Assembly: GCF_007744515.1 (NCBI RefSeq)
Contig: NZ_CP036268.1
Location: 3,580,712 to 3,644,711 of the forward strand
Source: Stratiformator vulcanicus
Lineage (GTDB): Bacteria; Planctomycetota; Planctomycetia; Planctomycetales; Planctomycetaceae
DNA: 64,000 bases
Direction of reading: 5' to 3'
A model generated the notes under the pieces. That model made no database searches. It worked only from the letters and a program-made list of their open reading frames with translations, and had not been told where the DNA came from. The translations under genes and the position numbers were made by a program. The stretch's first letter is position 1, and each line of letters begins with the position of its first letter. Below are positions 9,906-18,559 of this stretch, piece by piece.

Positions 9906-10373
9906 ATGAAGAATGATAAAGAAGTTTGTGAGTTCATTGATGAACTTGTTTCCGAAGCCGTCTCACTCGCCGCTCGCTCCCAGTTTCCGCTGCACTTCGA
10001 ACGGTCCGAAAGTAGCGAAGCCGTCTATCTGAGCGTCGCCCGCGACGCACCCGATGCTACGGTGTGGTATGGTTTGCGGATTGCAGCCCATCAGCCCGCC
10101 CACGTTTCATCGTTCGATTTCGAGCAATTGATTCTTCCGCAGCGATTGACCTGCGAGAGCCGCCATCTCGCCACGGCACAGGTCGGAACCTGGGTAGCGG
10201 ACGGCTCGGTCGTTGTTGCTGATCCCCGGGAAGTTGATGAAGCATTGACCGCCGAGGCTCTACAGCGGCGCCGGCAATACGGGCATTGGCGACTTTCGAA
10301 CCACGAGTTCTGCCAGATTCGCCATCGCGTCCACCTTCGAGCCAAATGGGCGTTCGAGTTGACGCGGGCCTGA
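9906..10373 (+). CDS. Conserved-looking soluble protein of unknown function
   Basis: A 155-residue cytoplasmic protein starting at the ATG at 9906. It has no signal peptide or membrane segment. The sequence alternates charged and hydrophobic residues evenly (for example EFIDELVSEAVSLAARSQ, VSSFDFEQLILPQRLT) and ends in an Arg/His-rich helix. I do not recognise a family or catalytic motif. It sits alone, 127 nt before the aldolase gene, which has its own ribosome-binding site. Confidence 0.6.
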   Translation: MKNDKEVCEFIDELVSEAVSLAARSQFPLHFERSESSEAVYLSVARDAPDATVWYGLRIAAHQPAHVSSFDFEQLILPQRLTCESRHLATAQVGTWVADGSVVVADPREVDEALTAEALQRRRQYGHWRLSNHEFCQIRHRVHLRAKWAFELTRA

Positions 10374-10500
10374 TATCTCGGATCAACTCACGTCCTCCGC
10401 GACCCGCTGCTTGAATGCCCGTGCGGACCGTGATATGACGGACGAAATTCAAATATCCGCCCGACGTTCGCTTCGTCGGGCCTGCTGAGAGGAACTTCCG

Positions 10501-11526
10501 ATGCCGATTGCGACACCGGCCCAATACGCCGAAATGCTCGATGCCGCCCAAGCTGGCGACTACGCCTACCCGGCGATCAATGTGACTTCGCTGATCACCA
10601 TCAATGGAGCGCTGAAGGCGTTTGCCGACAAAAAATCGGATGGCATCATTCAGGTCTCTCTCGGCGGCGGTAAGTTCGCCTCGGGATTGAACGTCGGCGA
10701 CTCCGTCTTCGGTGCGATCGTGCTGGCCGAAGCGACTCATCGATTGGCCGAAAAATACGATGTGCTGGTTGGCCTGCACACCGATCATTGCCAGCCGGGC
10801 AAAGTCGACGGATTCCTTAAGCCGCTCATCGCCGAAACCGCCCGACGGCGAGAAGCCGGACAGTCGAATCTGTTTCAGTCGCACATGCTCGATGCCTCGG
10901 AGCTTCCGCTCGACGAGAACATCGCGCTCTCCAAAGAGCTACTGAAGATGTGTGCCGACAACGAAATCATCCTCGAAGTCGAAGCCGGGGTCGTCGGTGG
11001 CGAAGAGGACGGCGTCGATAATTCCGACCTGCCCGATGACAAGCTCTACACCTCTCCTGAAGACATGCTCGCCGTGTACGAGAGTCTCGACGGCATCGGT
11101 CGCTACATGTTCGCGGCCACCTTCGGCAACGTGCATGGCAGCTACAAGCCGGGGGCAGTCAAACTACGGCCGGACATCTTGAAGCAGGGGCAGGAAGCGG
11201 TCATCGGCAAATATGGCGAGAAAGCCAAGTTCGACCTCGTTTTCCACGGGGGATCGGGCACACCGGTCGAGCAGATTCGCGAAACGCTCGATTACGGCGT
11301 CGTGAAAATGAATATCGACACCGACACGCAATACGCGTTCACGCGACCGATCGCCGATCACATGTTCAAGAACTACGACGGCGTGCTGAAGATCGAAGGC
11401 GAGATCGGCAACAAGAAGGTTTACGATCCGCGCTCCTACCTCAAAGCCGCAGAAGAAGGCACCGCGACCCGACTCGGCGAAGCCTGCGATGCACTGCGCT
11501 CCAGCGGCAAGTCGATCTATAAATAG
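10501..11526 (+). CDS. fba: Class II fructose-bisphosphate aldolase
   Basis: A 341-residue zinc aldolase of the FbaA (class IIA) type, cleaving fructose 1,6-bisphosphate to dihydroxyacetone phosphate and glyceraldehyde 3-phosphate in glycolysis and gluconeogenesis. Zinc-site histidines are visible: H96 in GLHTDHC, H212 in FGNVHGSY and H249 in VFHGGSG; D95 matches the catalytic Asp. 'KLRPDIL' and 'NIDTDTQYAF' are further family marks. A good Shine-Dalgarno site (GAGAGGA, 8 nt upstream) supports the ATG at 10501. The gene is followed at once by an intrinsic terminator and so is probably monocistronic. Confidence 0.96.
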   Translation: MPIATPAQYAEMLDAAQAGDYAYPAINVTSLITINGALKAFADKKSDGIIQVSLGGGKFASGLNVGDSVFGAIVLAEATHRLAEKYDVLVGLHTDHCQPGKVDGFLKPLIAETARRREAGQSNLFQSHMLDASELPLDENIALSKELLKMCADNEIILEVEAGVVGGEEDGVDNSDLPDDKLYTSPEDMLAVYESLDGIGRYMFAATFGNVHGSYKPGAVKLRPDILKQGQEAVIGKYGEKAKFDLVFHGGSGTPVEQIRETLDYGVVKMNIDTDTQYAFTRPIADHMFKNYDGVLKIEGEIGNKKVYDPRSYLKAAEEGTATRLGEACDALRSSGKSIYK

Positions 11527-11528
11527 CT

Positions 11529-11550
11529 TCGGGAGTGACGTCCCGATTTT
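11529..11550 (+). terminator. Intrinsic terminator of fba
   Basis: A 6-bp stem (TCGGGA/TCCCGA) with loop GTGACG is followed by TTTT, beginning 3 nt after the fba stop codon. A second T-rich run (CTTTTTTATT) lies near 11597, between the convergent genes. Confidence 0.7.
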
Positions 11551-11609
11551 GATGCAACCATCACGCCGGCTGCTCGTTCATAACCGGGCAGTCTGCTTTT
11601 TTATTCGCG

Positions 11610-12458
11610 CTAAGGCGTTTCGCCGGCATCGACGCCGACAAGACGAATCACAGCCAGCCGCCGCACCGGCCCGTTGTCGGTTTCATCGAGGAAGAACTGG
11701 CCGCCGGCCGTTTGCTCGGGATCGTTCGTCGCCGTAACGATGGCCATCTCGCCGGCATTGAGCGTCAGAGTAAATCGGTCTTCGAAGAAGCGATGGGCTT
11801 TTCGCCCGTTGCCCATTCGCCAGCCTTCTTCCGTCGCCACGGGGCGAAGTTTGTCGCCTCCGAAATGGATTTCCGGAAGGAAATCGAGCTCGGCCCATCC
11901 CTCCTGCAAACTTCGACAGGTGACCTGCAAAACGGGAGTGGCGCCGACCAGCTCTTTCTCCGGCGTTTGATCAGTCGCGGGCACGGTAATCGGTCGCCCC
12001 AGCGGAGCCGTCTCGACTTCGGTCGTTCCCCCCGATCGCAACACGAGTTTCCGGCCGGTAAATCGTCGCTGAGCCGGATCGAGTCCGATCTCATCGAGTT
12101 CGCCGAGTAATTTCTGCAATGCGACCGGCGGTCGAGAACTACTGATGCCGATGCGGAAGCCGTCCTGAGTCAGTTGTTCGCGTTTCCCAGGTTCCAACGC
12201 CCCGATCTGGTCAATTTCATCCCACAAGGCAGGTCCCAGCAGGGGATCATCAGCCGGACGTTCCAGATAGATGACTTCGACTCGCACGAGATCACCGGCG
12301 AGTTCCGAGAGCGGTCGCAGTACGGTACGCGGCCCCGAGACGTCTTCGGAATCACTTTCAATGCCCAATCCCGGTGTCAGCGCAGAGCAACCGGCAACGA
12401 ACGCGGCAATTGCCGCGCCGATCGTGAGCAGGCTCAAGGCTGAGTGGTATGGTCGCAC
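11610..12458 (-). CDS. Lipoprotein of unknown function
   Basis: A 282-residue protein with a lipoprotein signal: a hydrophobic segment (LLTIGAAIAAFVAGC) ending in a lipobox with Cys at residue 24. The mature part is predicted soluble and mixed alpha/beta, with 'RTVLRPLSELAGDLVRVEVIYLERP' near the start and a C-terminal beta-rich segment. It is probably attached to a membrane facing the periplasm. No known domain is recognised; the style (short lipobox leader plus unknown domain) is common in planctomycetes. The start is GTG at 12458. Confidence 0.75.
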   Translation of the reverse strand: MRPYHSALSLLTIGAAIAAFVAGCSALTPGLGIESDSEDVSGPRTVLRPLSELAGDLVRVEVIYLERPADDPLLGPALWDEIDQIGALEPGKREQLTQDGFRIGISSSRPPVALQKLLGELDEIGLDPAQRRFTGRKLVLRSGGTTEVETAPLGRPITVPATDQTPEKELVGATPVLQVTCRSLQEGWAELDFLPEIHFGGDKLRPVATEEGWRMGNGRKAHRFFEDRFTLTLNAGEMAIVTATNDPEQTAGGQFFLDETDNGPVRRLAVIRLVGVDAGETP

Positions 12459-12713
12459 GGAAGTCTAAGGGCAGAAGGGAATTGGCCCGCCCGGCGGAAG
12501 GGAATGGCGAAGGTGTAGACTGCCAAAGGCGTTAGTGTCAATTGCGATTTCCGATTCGAAGCGCCGCCACAACGGCTCGGCGATCACAAACGAGCATCTG
12601 CTCATAAACGACGCTCAAAGCGGTCACTAGAGCCGACGTTGCCGTTGCGGGTCATCTGGCCCGGCTTTACCATCCGCGTGAATTCCAACCACCCTCAAAT
12701 TCCCGCCCCAACT

Positions 12714-13202
12714 ATGTTTCGCGTCGGACTCGGTCAGGACTGCCACCAACTTGTGCCCGGCCGCCCCCTGCTTCTGGGCGGAGTTGTCATCGACCATGAG
12801 AAAGGCCTTCAGGGACACAGCGATGCCGATGTCCTGCTGCACGCGGTGACCGATGCGATTATTGGGGCGGTCGGACGCGGCGACATTGGCGAGTGGTTCC
12901 CGAATACCGACCCGAGCTTCCGCGGAGCCGATTCTCGACACCTACTGTCTGCAGTGATGCGTGAGGTGACCGCGGACGGTTGGACCGTGATCAATATCGA
13001 TTGCACGATCAACGCCGAGCGGCCCAAACTCAGTAAACACAAGGCCGCAATTCGCGAAAGCATTGCGGAACTGGTCGGCATTTCCGCAGAACTCGTCAAT
13101 GTGAAGGCCAAGACCGGCGAAAAGGTCGGACCCGTCGGACGTGAGGAAGCAATGACGGCCGAGGCCGTTGCTTTGTTGGAACGGCCGGATGCCGAAGATT
13201 AA
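12714..13202 (+). CDS. ispF: 2-C-methyl-D-erythritol 2,4-cyclodiphosphate synthase
   Basis: A 162-residue IspF, which cyclises CDP-ME 2-phosphate to MEcPP with loss of CMP in the MEP isoprenoid pathway. Metal ligands are D9 and H11 (GLGQDCHQL) and H43 (ADVLLHAVTDA); 'GDIGEWFPNTDP' and 'KAKTGEKVGPVGR' are family motifs. The ATG at 12714 is chosen because MFRVGLGQD is the normal N-terminus and the 25 codons upstream are not conserved-looking. Other MEP genes are not in the window; ruvC follows 88 nt later. Confidence 0.96.
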   Translation: MFRVGLGQDCHQLVPGRPLLLGGVVIDHEKGLQGHSDADVLLHAVTDAIIGAVGRGDIGEWFPNTDPSFRGADSRHLLSAVMREVTADGWTVINIDCTINAERPKLSKHKAAIRESIAELVGISAELVNVKAKTGEKVGPVGREEAMTAEAVALLERPDAED

Positions 13203-13290
13203 AAATTAGCGATCAGCTTGAGCGGCAGGCGCAAGTCGGCCTGCGAGATGTCGCCATCAACTGTTACGTCATGGATTGGCTACGAACGTC

Positions 13291-13809
13291 ATGGGCGAAA
13301 GGATCCTCGGCATCGACCCCGGCCTCCAGCGCACCGGGTACGCCATCATCGAGCGAACGCCGCGCGGGCCCCGTCTTGATGAAGGGGGTGTCGTCCGCTC
13401 CAACCCGGCCGACTCACTGGTCGATCGCGTGACGGAGATCGCCTCGGGGATCGAAGAGATACTCACCGAGTGTCGGCCCGACCGCGTCGCACTCGAACAG
13501 GTTTTCTCGCACGGGCGATTCCCCAAGACCGCCATTCTGATGTCGCACGCCCGCGGCGCGATCTTGGCCGCCATCGGACGCTCGAAGACGCCGCTGTCTC
13601 ACTACACGCCGACGCAGGTGAAACGGACCCTGACCGGGTCGGGTCGGGCCCCCAAAGAGCAAATGCAGGACGCGATCATGCGCGAGCTGCAATTAAAGGC
13701 CATCTTGGAACCTCACGACGTCGCCGACGCCGCCGCGATGGCCCTGTGCGGCTACTACGATTCCGCGAATGAGATTGCCCTGCGGCCCTCTCATAAATCT
13801 CCCACCTAA
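13291..13809 (+). CDS. ruvC: Crossover junction endodeoxyribonuclease RuvC
   Basis: A 172-residue Holliday-junction resolvase. The RNase H-fold acidic residues are visible: D9 in ILGIDPG, E69 in VALEQVF, and H142/D143/D146 in PHDVADA. The ATG at 13291 puts D9 in the normal position; a TTG at 13276 is the alternative. It is followed 14 nt later by ruvA, so the two resolve junctions from one transcript. ruvB, which often completes the set, is not nearby. Confidence 0.95.
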   Translation: MGERILGIDPGLQRTGYAIIERTPRGPRLDEGGVVRSNPADSLVDRVTEIASGIEEILTECRPDRVALEQVFSHGRFPKTAILMSHARGAILAAIGRSKTPLSHYTPTQVKRTLTGSGRAPKEQMQDAIMRELQLKAILEPHDVADAAAMALCGYYDSANEIALRPSHKSPT

Positions 13810-13823
13810 GGCCTCCGAACGAC

Positions 13824-14447
13824 GTGATCACCCGTATCTCCGGTATTCTCAACCGTGTCAGCGACTCCGAAGCCTTCGTGCAGGCCGGGCATTTCGAGTA
13901 TGAGGTATTAATCCCCGACTTCGTCCGCCGGCAGGTCCAGCCGCTGATGGGTAATGAGGTCCACCTCCGCACGATCGAATATCTGGAGGGCAACCCTCAA
14001 AAGGGCCGGCTCACCCCACGCCTCGTCGGATTCTTAAGTGACGCCGAGCGCGACTTCTTCGATTTAATTTGCAGCGTCGATGGAGTCGGCGTTCGCAAGG
14101 CGCTGCGTGCGATGGTTCGTCCCGTCCGCGAGGTCGCCCATGCGATCGAAGAGCAAGACACCAAGCAGCTCTCCACGCTCCCCGGCATCGGCCCCGCGAT
14201 GGCCGAACGCATTGTGGCGAAACTTCGCCGCAAGATGACCCGCTTCGCCTTAATGGCCGACCGCGACCTGCCCGCCGACTCGGAAACCGGCCACGACGTC
14301 CTCACCGAAGCCGCCGAAGCCTTAATCGCCCTCGGCCACACCCCCGCCGACGCGTCCGCCAAAGTCGAATCGGTCGTCCAAGGCGGCAAGAAATTTAAGT
14401 CCGTGGAAGACCTCTTAATGCAGATTTACCAGCGCGAGAATGGTTGA
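13824..14447 (+). CDS. ruvA: Holliday junction branch migration protein RuvA
   Basis: A 207-residue RuvA starting at GTG 13824. The N-terminal OB-fold ([12 protein letters not shown]) is followed by two helix-hairpin-helix motifs ([13 protein letters not shown] and [16 protein letters not shown]), then an acidic linker and a C-terminal domain III ('[20 protein letters not shown]') that in other bacteria contacts RuvB. RuvA tetramers hold the four-way junction flat for the RuvB motor. Coupled to ruvC upstream; a hairpin follows 3 nt after the stop. Confidence 0.95.
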   Translation: MITRISGILNRVSDSEAFVQAGHFEYEVLIPDFVRRQVQPLMGNEVHLRTIEYLEGNPQKGRLTPRLVGFLSDAERDFFDLICSVDGVGVRKALRAMVRPVREVAHAIEEQDTKQLSTLPGIGPAMAERIVAKLRRKMTRFALMADRDLPADSETGHDVLTEAAEALIALGHTPADASAKVESVVQGGKKFKSVEDLLMQIYQRENG

Positions 14448-14450
14448 GTG

Positions 14451-14471
14451 CTCGGGCCATACAAGCCCGAG
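14451..14471. terminator. Hairpin after ruvA
   Basis: A perfect 7-bp stem (CTCGGGC/GCCCGAG) with loop CATACAA starts 4 nt after the ruvA stop, in the gap between convergent genes. No T-run follows. Its right half (ACAAGCCCGAGGCGCGAG, from 14461) resembles the start of repeat family B described below, so it may be a decayed copy of that element. Confidence 0.5.
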
Positions 14472-14543
14472 GCGCGAGCCGAGGTATTTCGCCTGCTCAC
14501 CTGTAAATGTGTCGCAGGGGGGATTGAGCGACAACCTCGCCTC

Positions 14544-15506
14544 TTAATCCTTCCATTCAAAGGGCCGCTGGCTCGCCTTCTCAGCCGTCGGGAAGTCTTC
14601 GGGCACGGGGATCGTGACCTTGCCGGTGGCGGCCCATTCGGTGCCGCGGAGAAAGGTGGTGATGAAACTGACACCTTCGAACGCCGGGGTGTCGTCGCCG
14701 AGGATCGTGTGGAACACGCGACCCTTACCATAGTCGAGCACCATCAGTGCCGGCTCGTGCTTTACGAACTTTTTGGGCAGTGAAAGATCGAAGCCGGTCG
14801 CGAGGACCGTCATGTTCGTCGCGGGGCCGCGCAGGTGGGCATAGCATTCGTCTTGAGACGTCATCCAGACCGCCGGCAGCCCCTGCATGATGGGGTGATT
14901 CGGCTCACGCACCGTAATCGGGTATTCATGCTTGCTCCCGTGGGTCCCCGCCTTACCGGGAGACCGGTCCCGCACTTCCTTGCCGCCCTCGAAGTAAACG
15001 CGGGGCCCATCCTTCTCGGTCCGCCCGCCCCAGCCGCCGATGCCGATCATCTCGTTGTAGGCGGGCCATTCGGGAAAGGCATTGTTCGCCGCATGGACCA
15101 CGACAAATCCGCCCCCGCCTTTCATATATTCTTCGAACGACTTCTGCGTCGCCTCCGGCCACGGCGCCGCCTTCCAACCGTGGTTGTTAATGACGACATC
15201 GTATTCATTAAACTTCGGTGCGTAGTTCGGGTCGGTCTTCGATGCTTTAAGAAGCTCCTTCTCGCCGACGTCGGCGTGCGGCAGATACTTCCGCTCACGC
15301 TCCGCCTTCCACAGGTACTGAGTCCGGGCGACGTCGACGTCGAACAATCCGGTCTCCTCGAGATACTGCTTCATCATGACCGTCGACTTCGGCCAGACGG
15401 CGTGATTGTTCTGGCCGTCCAGAATCAACGCTTGCAGCTTCTCTGCGGCGTGTGACGAACTCGCGAGTACGGCCAATAGCAATGTGGTGGTGATGAGAAA
15501 CTTCAT
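14544..15506 (-). CDS. Exported ThuA-domain protein
   Basis: A 320-residue protein from the ATG at 15506, which gives a clean Sec signal peptide (MKFLITTTLLLAVLASSSHA). An in-frame start at 15530 would add eight residues. The mature protein is a ThuA-like (glutamine amidotransferase-fold) domain: 'ALILDGQNNHAVWPKST', 'YDVVINNHGW', 'GGGFVVVHAANNAFPEWPAY', 'DECYAHLRGP', 'GRVFHTILGDD'. ThuA domains are linked to sugar metabolism and are very common in planctomycete exported proteins, but the reaction is not established. It stands alone on the minus strand, convergent with ruvA. Confidence 0.88.
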   Translation of the reverse strand: MKFLITTTLLLAVLASSSHAAEKLQALILDGQNNHAVWPKSTVMMKQYLEETGLFDVDVARTQYLWKAERERKYLPHADVGEKELLKASKTDPNYAPKFNEYDVVINNHGWKAAPWPEATQKSFEEYMKGGGGFVVVHAANNAFPEWPAYNEMIGIGGWGGRTEKDGPRVYFEGGKEVRDRSPGKAGTHGSKHEYPITVREPNHPIMQGLPAVWMTSQDECYAHLRGPATNMTVLATGFDLSLPKKFVKHEPALMVLDYGKGRVFHTILGDDTPAFEGVSFITTFLRGTEWAATGKVTIPVPEDFPTAEKASQRPFEWKD

Positions 15507-15689
15507 TTTGGTCAACCTGCAATGAGTCACGGGTATTCTTCTGTCAGCGATCTAATCGCCAAGACATGAGCATGTCGACTGGGTCAGGCAAGGCACAGGG
15601 ACCACTCGAGAAGTTGAACGCCAAAAAGCGAACAGTCGAATCGATGATCGATTCAACCCCCATCTACGCAAGAAAATTCCGAGCCGTCC

Positions 15690-16226
15690 TCAGCCCGGAT
15701 GCGCAAACAGCCCCGAGAGCTGTACAACTAGAAATCCGTGGGCGTCAACGGACCCATCGCCCGTGACGGTAACCACCTTGCCGGGAGCTAGGTCGAAGAC
15801 GGTGCCTGCGGAGTGCGGTAGGACCTCTCCCTGTTGGTCAACCACCTGAATGACGGCGTAAGAGTCCTCTTCCTTCCACTTCCAGCGGCAGAATGGGCAG
15901 GTGCTGGGGTCGTGGTCCGGGCCGATGTTGTAGTCCGATTCGGGATAGCCTTCCGAGACATAAAACGTCGCCTGGTCCTCGGCAGACCAGTCTTCGAAGT
16001 TGCGATTGCCGACCTTCACGATGAGCGTGACTTCGGGATTGTCGGCGACCTGCCGTCGTGCCTGCTCGATCGTGACCGCCCCCTGCGGCTCCTGCTCCAG
16101 CAGCAGTTGCTCGCGAACGGTCAGCACCTCCGGCGGGACCGATTCACCGCATCCCCCCAGGGCCACACAGGCGACCGGGAGGGCCAGCAGCAGCATTGTT
16201 GGCAGGGCAGTTCGGCGGCGGCTCAC
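15690..16226 (-). CDS. Lipoprotein with CPFC motif, coupled to a His-rich lipoprotein
   Basis: A 178-residue lipoprotein: hydrophobic leader ending ALGGC (Cys about residue 26), then a small domain containing 'NPEVTLIVKVGNR', 'ATFYVSEGY' and DHDPSTCPFCRWKWKEED. The two cysteines of CPFC with nearby His and Asp suggest a metal site or a redox pair (inference). The GTG start overlaps the stop of the upstream gene (GTGA), so both are translated together; the upstream partner is rich in histidine, which supports a metal-related function. Family not recognised. Confidence 0.75.
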   Translation of the reverse strand: MSRRRTALPTMLLLALPVACVALGGCGESVPPEVLTVREQLLLEQEPQGAVTIEQARRQVADNPEVTLIVKVGNRNFEDWSAEDQATFYVSEGYPESDYNIGPDHDPSTCPFCRWKWKEEDSYAVIQVVDQQGEVLPHSAGTVFDLAPGKVVTVTGDGSVDAHGFLVVQLSGLFAHPG

Positions 16227-16732
16227 TCTTCCGCCCCGCCGGAGGACGCGAGGTTCTGCAGACTCGAAATGACCGAGTCGATATCGCTGCCGACGTCGTC
16301 CCAGGTCTTGCCCGATTCCTTCCCGTGAATCGTCTGGTCGAGTGCCCCGTACGACTCAAAAAGAGTCTCTTGAGCGGTCTCAACGGTGGCCTGTTGCTCT
16401 TCACTCAGGCCAGCCTTTTTCGCCAAGCTCACGAGGTCTTCGAGCACGTGCCCCACGGCGTGGACCGGCCCGTCGGCCTTTTTCAAATCGTTCTCCGCGA
16501 GCGCCGCTTTGACGGTGTCCCGCATTTCGGTCAGTTGTTCGACGGCCCCGGCGAACGTCTCCGGGTGCTCGTCGGCATGACCGTGATCGTGCCCGTGGTC
16601 GTGGTCGTGACCATGCTCGTCATGGCCTCCGCCCTGCTGCGCGGTCGTGTCGGCGGTCGGGGTTCCGTTCGTACATCCGAGCATCAGGAGGCCCGATGCC
16701 GCGAATGTGACCGAAAGTAAAAAACTCTTCAT
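16223..16732 (-). CDS. Histidine-rich lipoprotein
   Basis: A 169-residue protein from the ATG at 16732 (MKSFLLSVTF). The lipobox LMLGC puts the lipid-bearing cysteine at residue 20. Residues 37-56 are a run of His alternating with Asp, Glu and Gly, a pattern typical of zinc, nickel or copper binding in extracytoplasmic proteins. The rest is helical ('AVEQLTEMRDTVKAALAEND', 'VGHVLEDLVSLAKKAGLSEEQ'). First gene of a two-gene unit with the CPFC lipoprotein. A role in metal capture or buffering outside the cytoplasm is inferred only from composition. Confidence 0.75.
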   Translation of the reverse strand: MKSFLLSVTFAASGLLMLGCTNGTPTADTTAQQGGGHDEHGHDHDHGHDHGHADEHPETFAGAVEQLTEMRDTVKAALAENDLKKADGPVHAVGHVLEDLVSLAKKAGLSEEQQATVETAQETLFESYGALDQTIHGKESGKTWDDVGSDIDSVISSLQNLASSGGAEE

Positions 16733-17053
16733 GATGGCGACGCTCAATTCGTTAGCAGGTTACATGGAGCACAACGGCTCCGGCAGTCTCGTCCGCATGC
16801 AGTACGGTGGAAAAGTCCGGACTGTTGGGGCGGAAGCTCTGGTTTTTGATATCTTTCGAAGACCGCAAGGTGATTCAGTTCTTCCAGTTATGGAGAACGA
16901 GGTAAATGTCACGCCGAGCGGTTCTTGTTCCGTCGACTCTACCGTCAGGGCGGTCACATTACCTGCCCCCCGCTCTCATAAGGCAGCTCTATAAAACCGT
17001 CCTCAGCCACCATATTGGAATGAAGACATGATTAGCCGGGTGTTATTTCCCCA
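16733..17053. other. Gene-free stretch
   Basis: 321 bases between two minus-strand genes. Short open frames on both strands show no protein-like pattern, signal peptide or motif. It probably holds the promoter of the His-rich lipoprotein gene; no operator or repeat was recognised. Confidence 0.4.
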
Positions 17054-17251
17054 TCACTCCTCACCGGAGTCGGTCGCCGCGCCGACGACCACCAGAATCA
17101 GCCCCACGACGGCCATCCCGATGCGGATGCCCCAGCCGATGGTGGGGCCCCAGAGGTCGACCCACATCAGCAGGATGAACTCGAGGCCGAGCAGGTTGAG
17201 GATCATCGAGCCGATGCCGAACAGGAGCAGGGTTCCGCCGAGCTTTGCCAT
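17054..17251 (-). CDS. Small two-helix membrane protein
   Basis: A 65-residue protein, almost wholly hydrophobic. Segment 1 is about residues 4-29 (GGTLLLFGIGSMILNLLGLEF and on) and segment 2 about residues 40-58 (WGIRIGMAVVGLILVVVGAA), with a short acidic C-terminus. No known family is recognised. The clean two-span pattern supports real coding. It is 154 nt downstream of the desaturase gene on the same strand, with a strong terminator between them, so it is probably transcribed separately. Confidence 0.65.
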   Translation of the reverse strand: MAKLGGTLLLFGIGSMILNLLGLEFILLMWVDLWGPTIGWGIRIGMAVVGLILVVVGAATDSGEE

Positions 17252-17348
17252 GTTTGAACTCCGGTGAGTCTTGCGTTTAAAGCGAGCAAGAACGGCAGGG
17301 TATCGTTTCGCTCATAGTGAACAAGTCATCGCGGATCGGCGCATAAAA

Positions 17349-17378
17349 AAAGCCCACGGGTTGCAACCCGTGGGCTTT
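17349..17378 (-). terminator. Palindromic terminator, family A copy 2 (after desaturase)
   Basis: A perfect 30-bp palindrome identical to 4326-4355: 12-bp arms beginning AAAGCCCACGGG and central TTGCAA. On the minus strand it follows the desaturase stop by 27 nt and runs into seven U residues (A-run at 17344-17350 on the plus strand), the classic intrinsic-terminator form. Confidence 0.85.
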
Positions 17379-17405
17379 GCGATGATTTCTAAACGCCGAT
17401 GCCAC

Positions 17406-18371
17406 TCAGTGAGAGTGAGCGGGGTTCTTGTCTTTGACGTCGTAGGCGAGGCCCGTGGCTTTGAGACCGCAGATGACCCAGTAGGTGGGATCGAATTCCC
17501 ACCACTTGTGGCCAGCCCGAGCGTTCGACGGGTGGGCGTGGTGATTGTTGTGCCAGCCTTCGCCGTAGGCGGCGATGGCGACCCACCAGAGGTTCTTGCT
17601 CTCGTCGCGGCTCTCGTAGTTACGATAACCCCACAGGTGGGTGGCACTGTTAACGAACCACGTGCTGTGGTAGCCGCAGACCATTCGCAGGCACAGGGCC
17701 CACAGGACCATCGGGATGCCGCCGATCGCGTAGAGGATCACGCCGGTGCCGATCAGCCACCAGACGTAAGTCTTCTCGTACATTAAGAGCAGCTTGCGGT
17801 CTTTCAGCTCCGGAGCGTAATGATCGAGCAGCATGTCGGCTTCGGCCTGCGGTCGCTTCAGGAACATCCACAAGATGTGAGCCCACCAGGCCCCTTCATT
17901 GGGAGCGTGCGGGTCGCCGTGTTGATCCGATTGCTGATGGTGCAGGCGGTGCGTCGCGGCCCAGCGGAGCGGGGTGCCTTCACCGGAAATCACGCCGCAG
18001 AAGATCACGAACCAGTCCGCCGGATGCCGCAGCTTGAGTGAACGGTGAGCGAGAAAGCGGTGATAACCCAGGCAAATGCCAATGCTCATGGTCATCCAGT
18101 GGAGCACGACGGCCGCGGCCAGAGCCTGCCACGTGAAGAAAAACGGGGCCGCCAAGGCTCCCGCGTGCATGCCGACGATCCACGCCGTGATCGGCCAGTC
18201 GACCTCGCTCCATTTTAAGCGATCAGGCGCGAACGAATCGTGGACCGCTTCGCGCTCCAGTTGTTTCTGCGACTTTTCCGGCTTCGGCTCGGCGACGGCG
18301 GTATCGAGCGTGTCATTGGTATCGATAAAAGCGTCGACGGACGCCGGTGCTTCAAGTAGGTCGGTAGGCAT
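17406..18371 (-). CDS. Membrane fatty-acid (acyl-CoA/acyl-lipid delta-9 type) desaturase
   Basis: A 321-residue integral membrane desaturase from the ATG at 18371; a GTG at 18407 is possible. All three histidine boxes that bind the di-iron centre are present: HRFLAH, HRLHH and, near the C-terminus, HNNHH. Four hydrophobic segments are expected; two are clear around residues 58-95. The first 50 residues are polar and variable. The enzyme uses O2 and reducing equivalents to insert a cis double bond into a fatty acyl chain, adjusting membrane fluidity. Followed by a strong terminator, so probably a single-gene unit. Confidence 0.9.
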   Translation of the reverse strand: MPTDLLEAPASVDAFIDTNDTLDTAVAEPKPEKSQKQLEREAVHDSFAPDRLKWSEVDWPITAWIVGMHAGALAAPFFFTWQALAAAVVLHWMTMSIGICLGYHRFLAHRSLKLRHPADWFVIFCGVISGEGTPLRWAATHRLHHQQSDQHGDPHAPNEGAWWAHILWMFLKRPQAEADMLLDHYAPELKDRKLLLMYEKTYVWWLIGTGVILYAIGGIPMVLWALCLRMVCGYHSTWFVNSATHLWGYRNYESRDESKNLWWVAIAAYGEGWHNNHHAHPSNARAGHKWWEFDPTYWVICGLKATGLAYDVKDKNPAHSH

Positions 18372-18559
18372 GGTCTGCTCTCGGTGGGTCTGAGGATCAG
18401 GGGCCACTCGGCCGCCGCACCGGGGGATTTCCTAGGTGCGAACGCCAAGGCGGTCGATCTACGTGAAACTATACCGACGCCACAAGAGCGATCGGTCAGC
18501 CGACCGTCACGGTACTGTCACACTTGTGTCACAGCCGTAAGCCGTTTCACAAGAATACG

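Noticed and set aside
9590-9937. 115-codon minus-strand frame
   Set aside because: Most of it is encoded by two hairpins and it overlaps the start of the 9906 gene; no motif or signal peptide.
10057-10884. 275-codon open frame on the minus strand across the aldolase gene
   Set aside because: It is antisense to the strongly supported fba gene and the 155-residue gene before it; its sequence is Arg/Gly-rich with no motif, typical of antisense frames in GC-rich DNA.
13291-14447. Complete ruvCAB operon
   Set aside because: Only ruvC and ruvA are here; ruvA is followed by a hairpin and an unrelated convergent gene, so ruvB is not in this unit.
16647-16994. 115-codon plus-strand frame in the gene-free stretch
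   Set aside because: Its first part is antisense to the His-rich lipoprotein start; the rest lacks hydrophobic or motif patterning and any ribosome-binding site.
17271-17786. 171-codon plus-strand frame
   Set aside because: Antisense to the desaturase, whose three histidine boxes prove the minus-strand reading; it also runs through the terminator palindrome.
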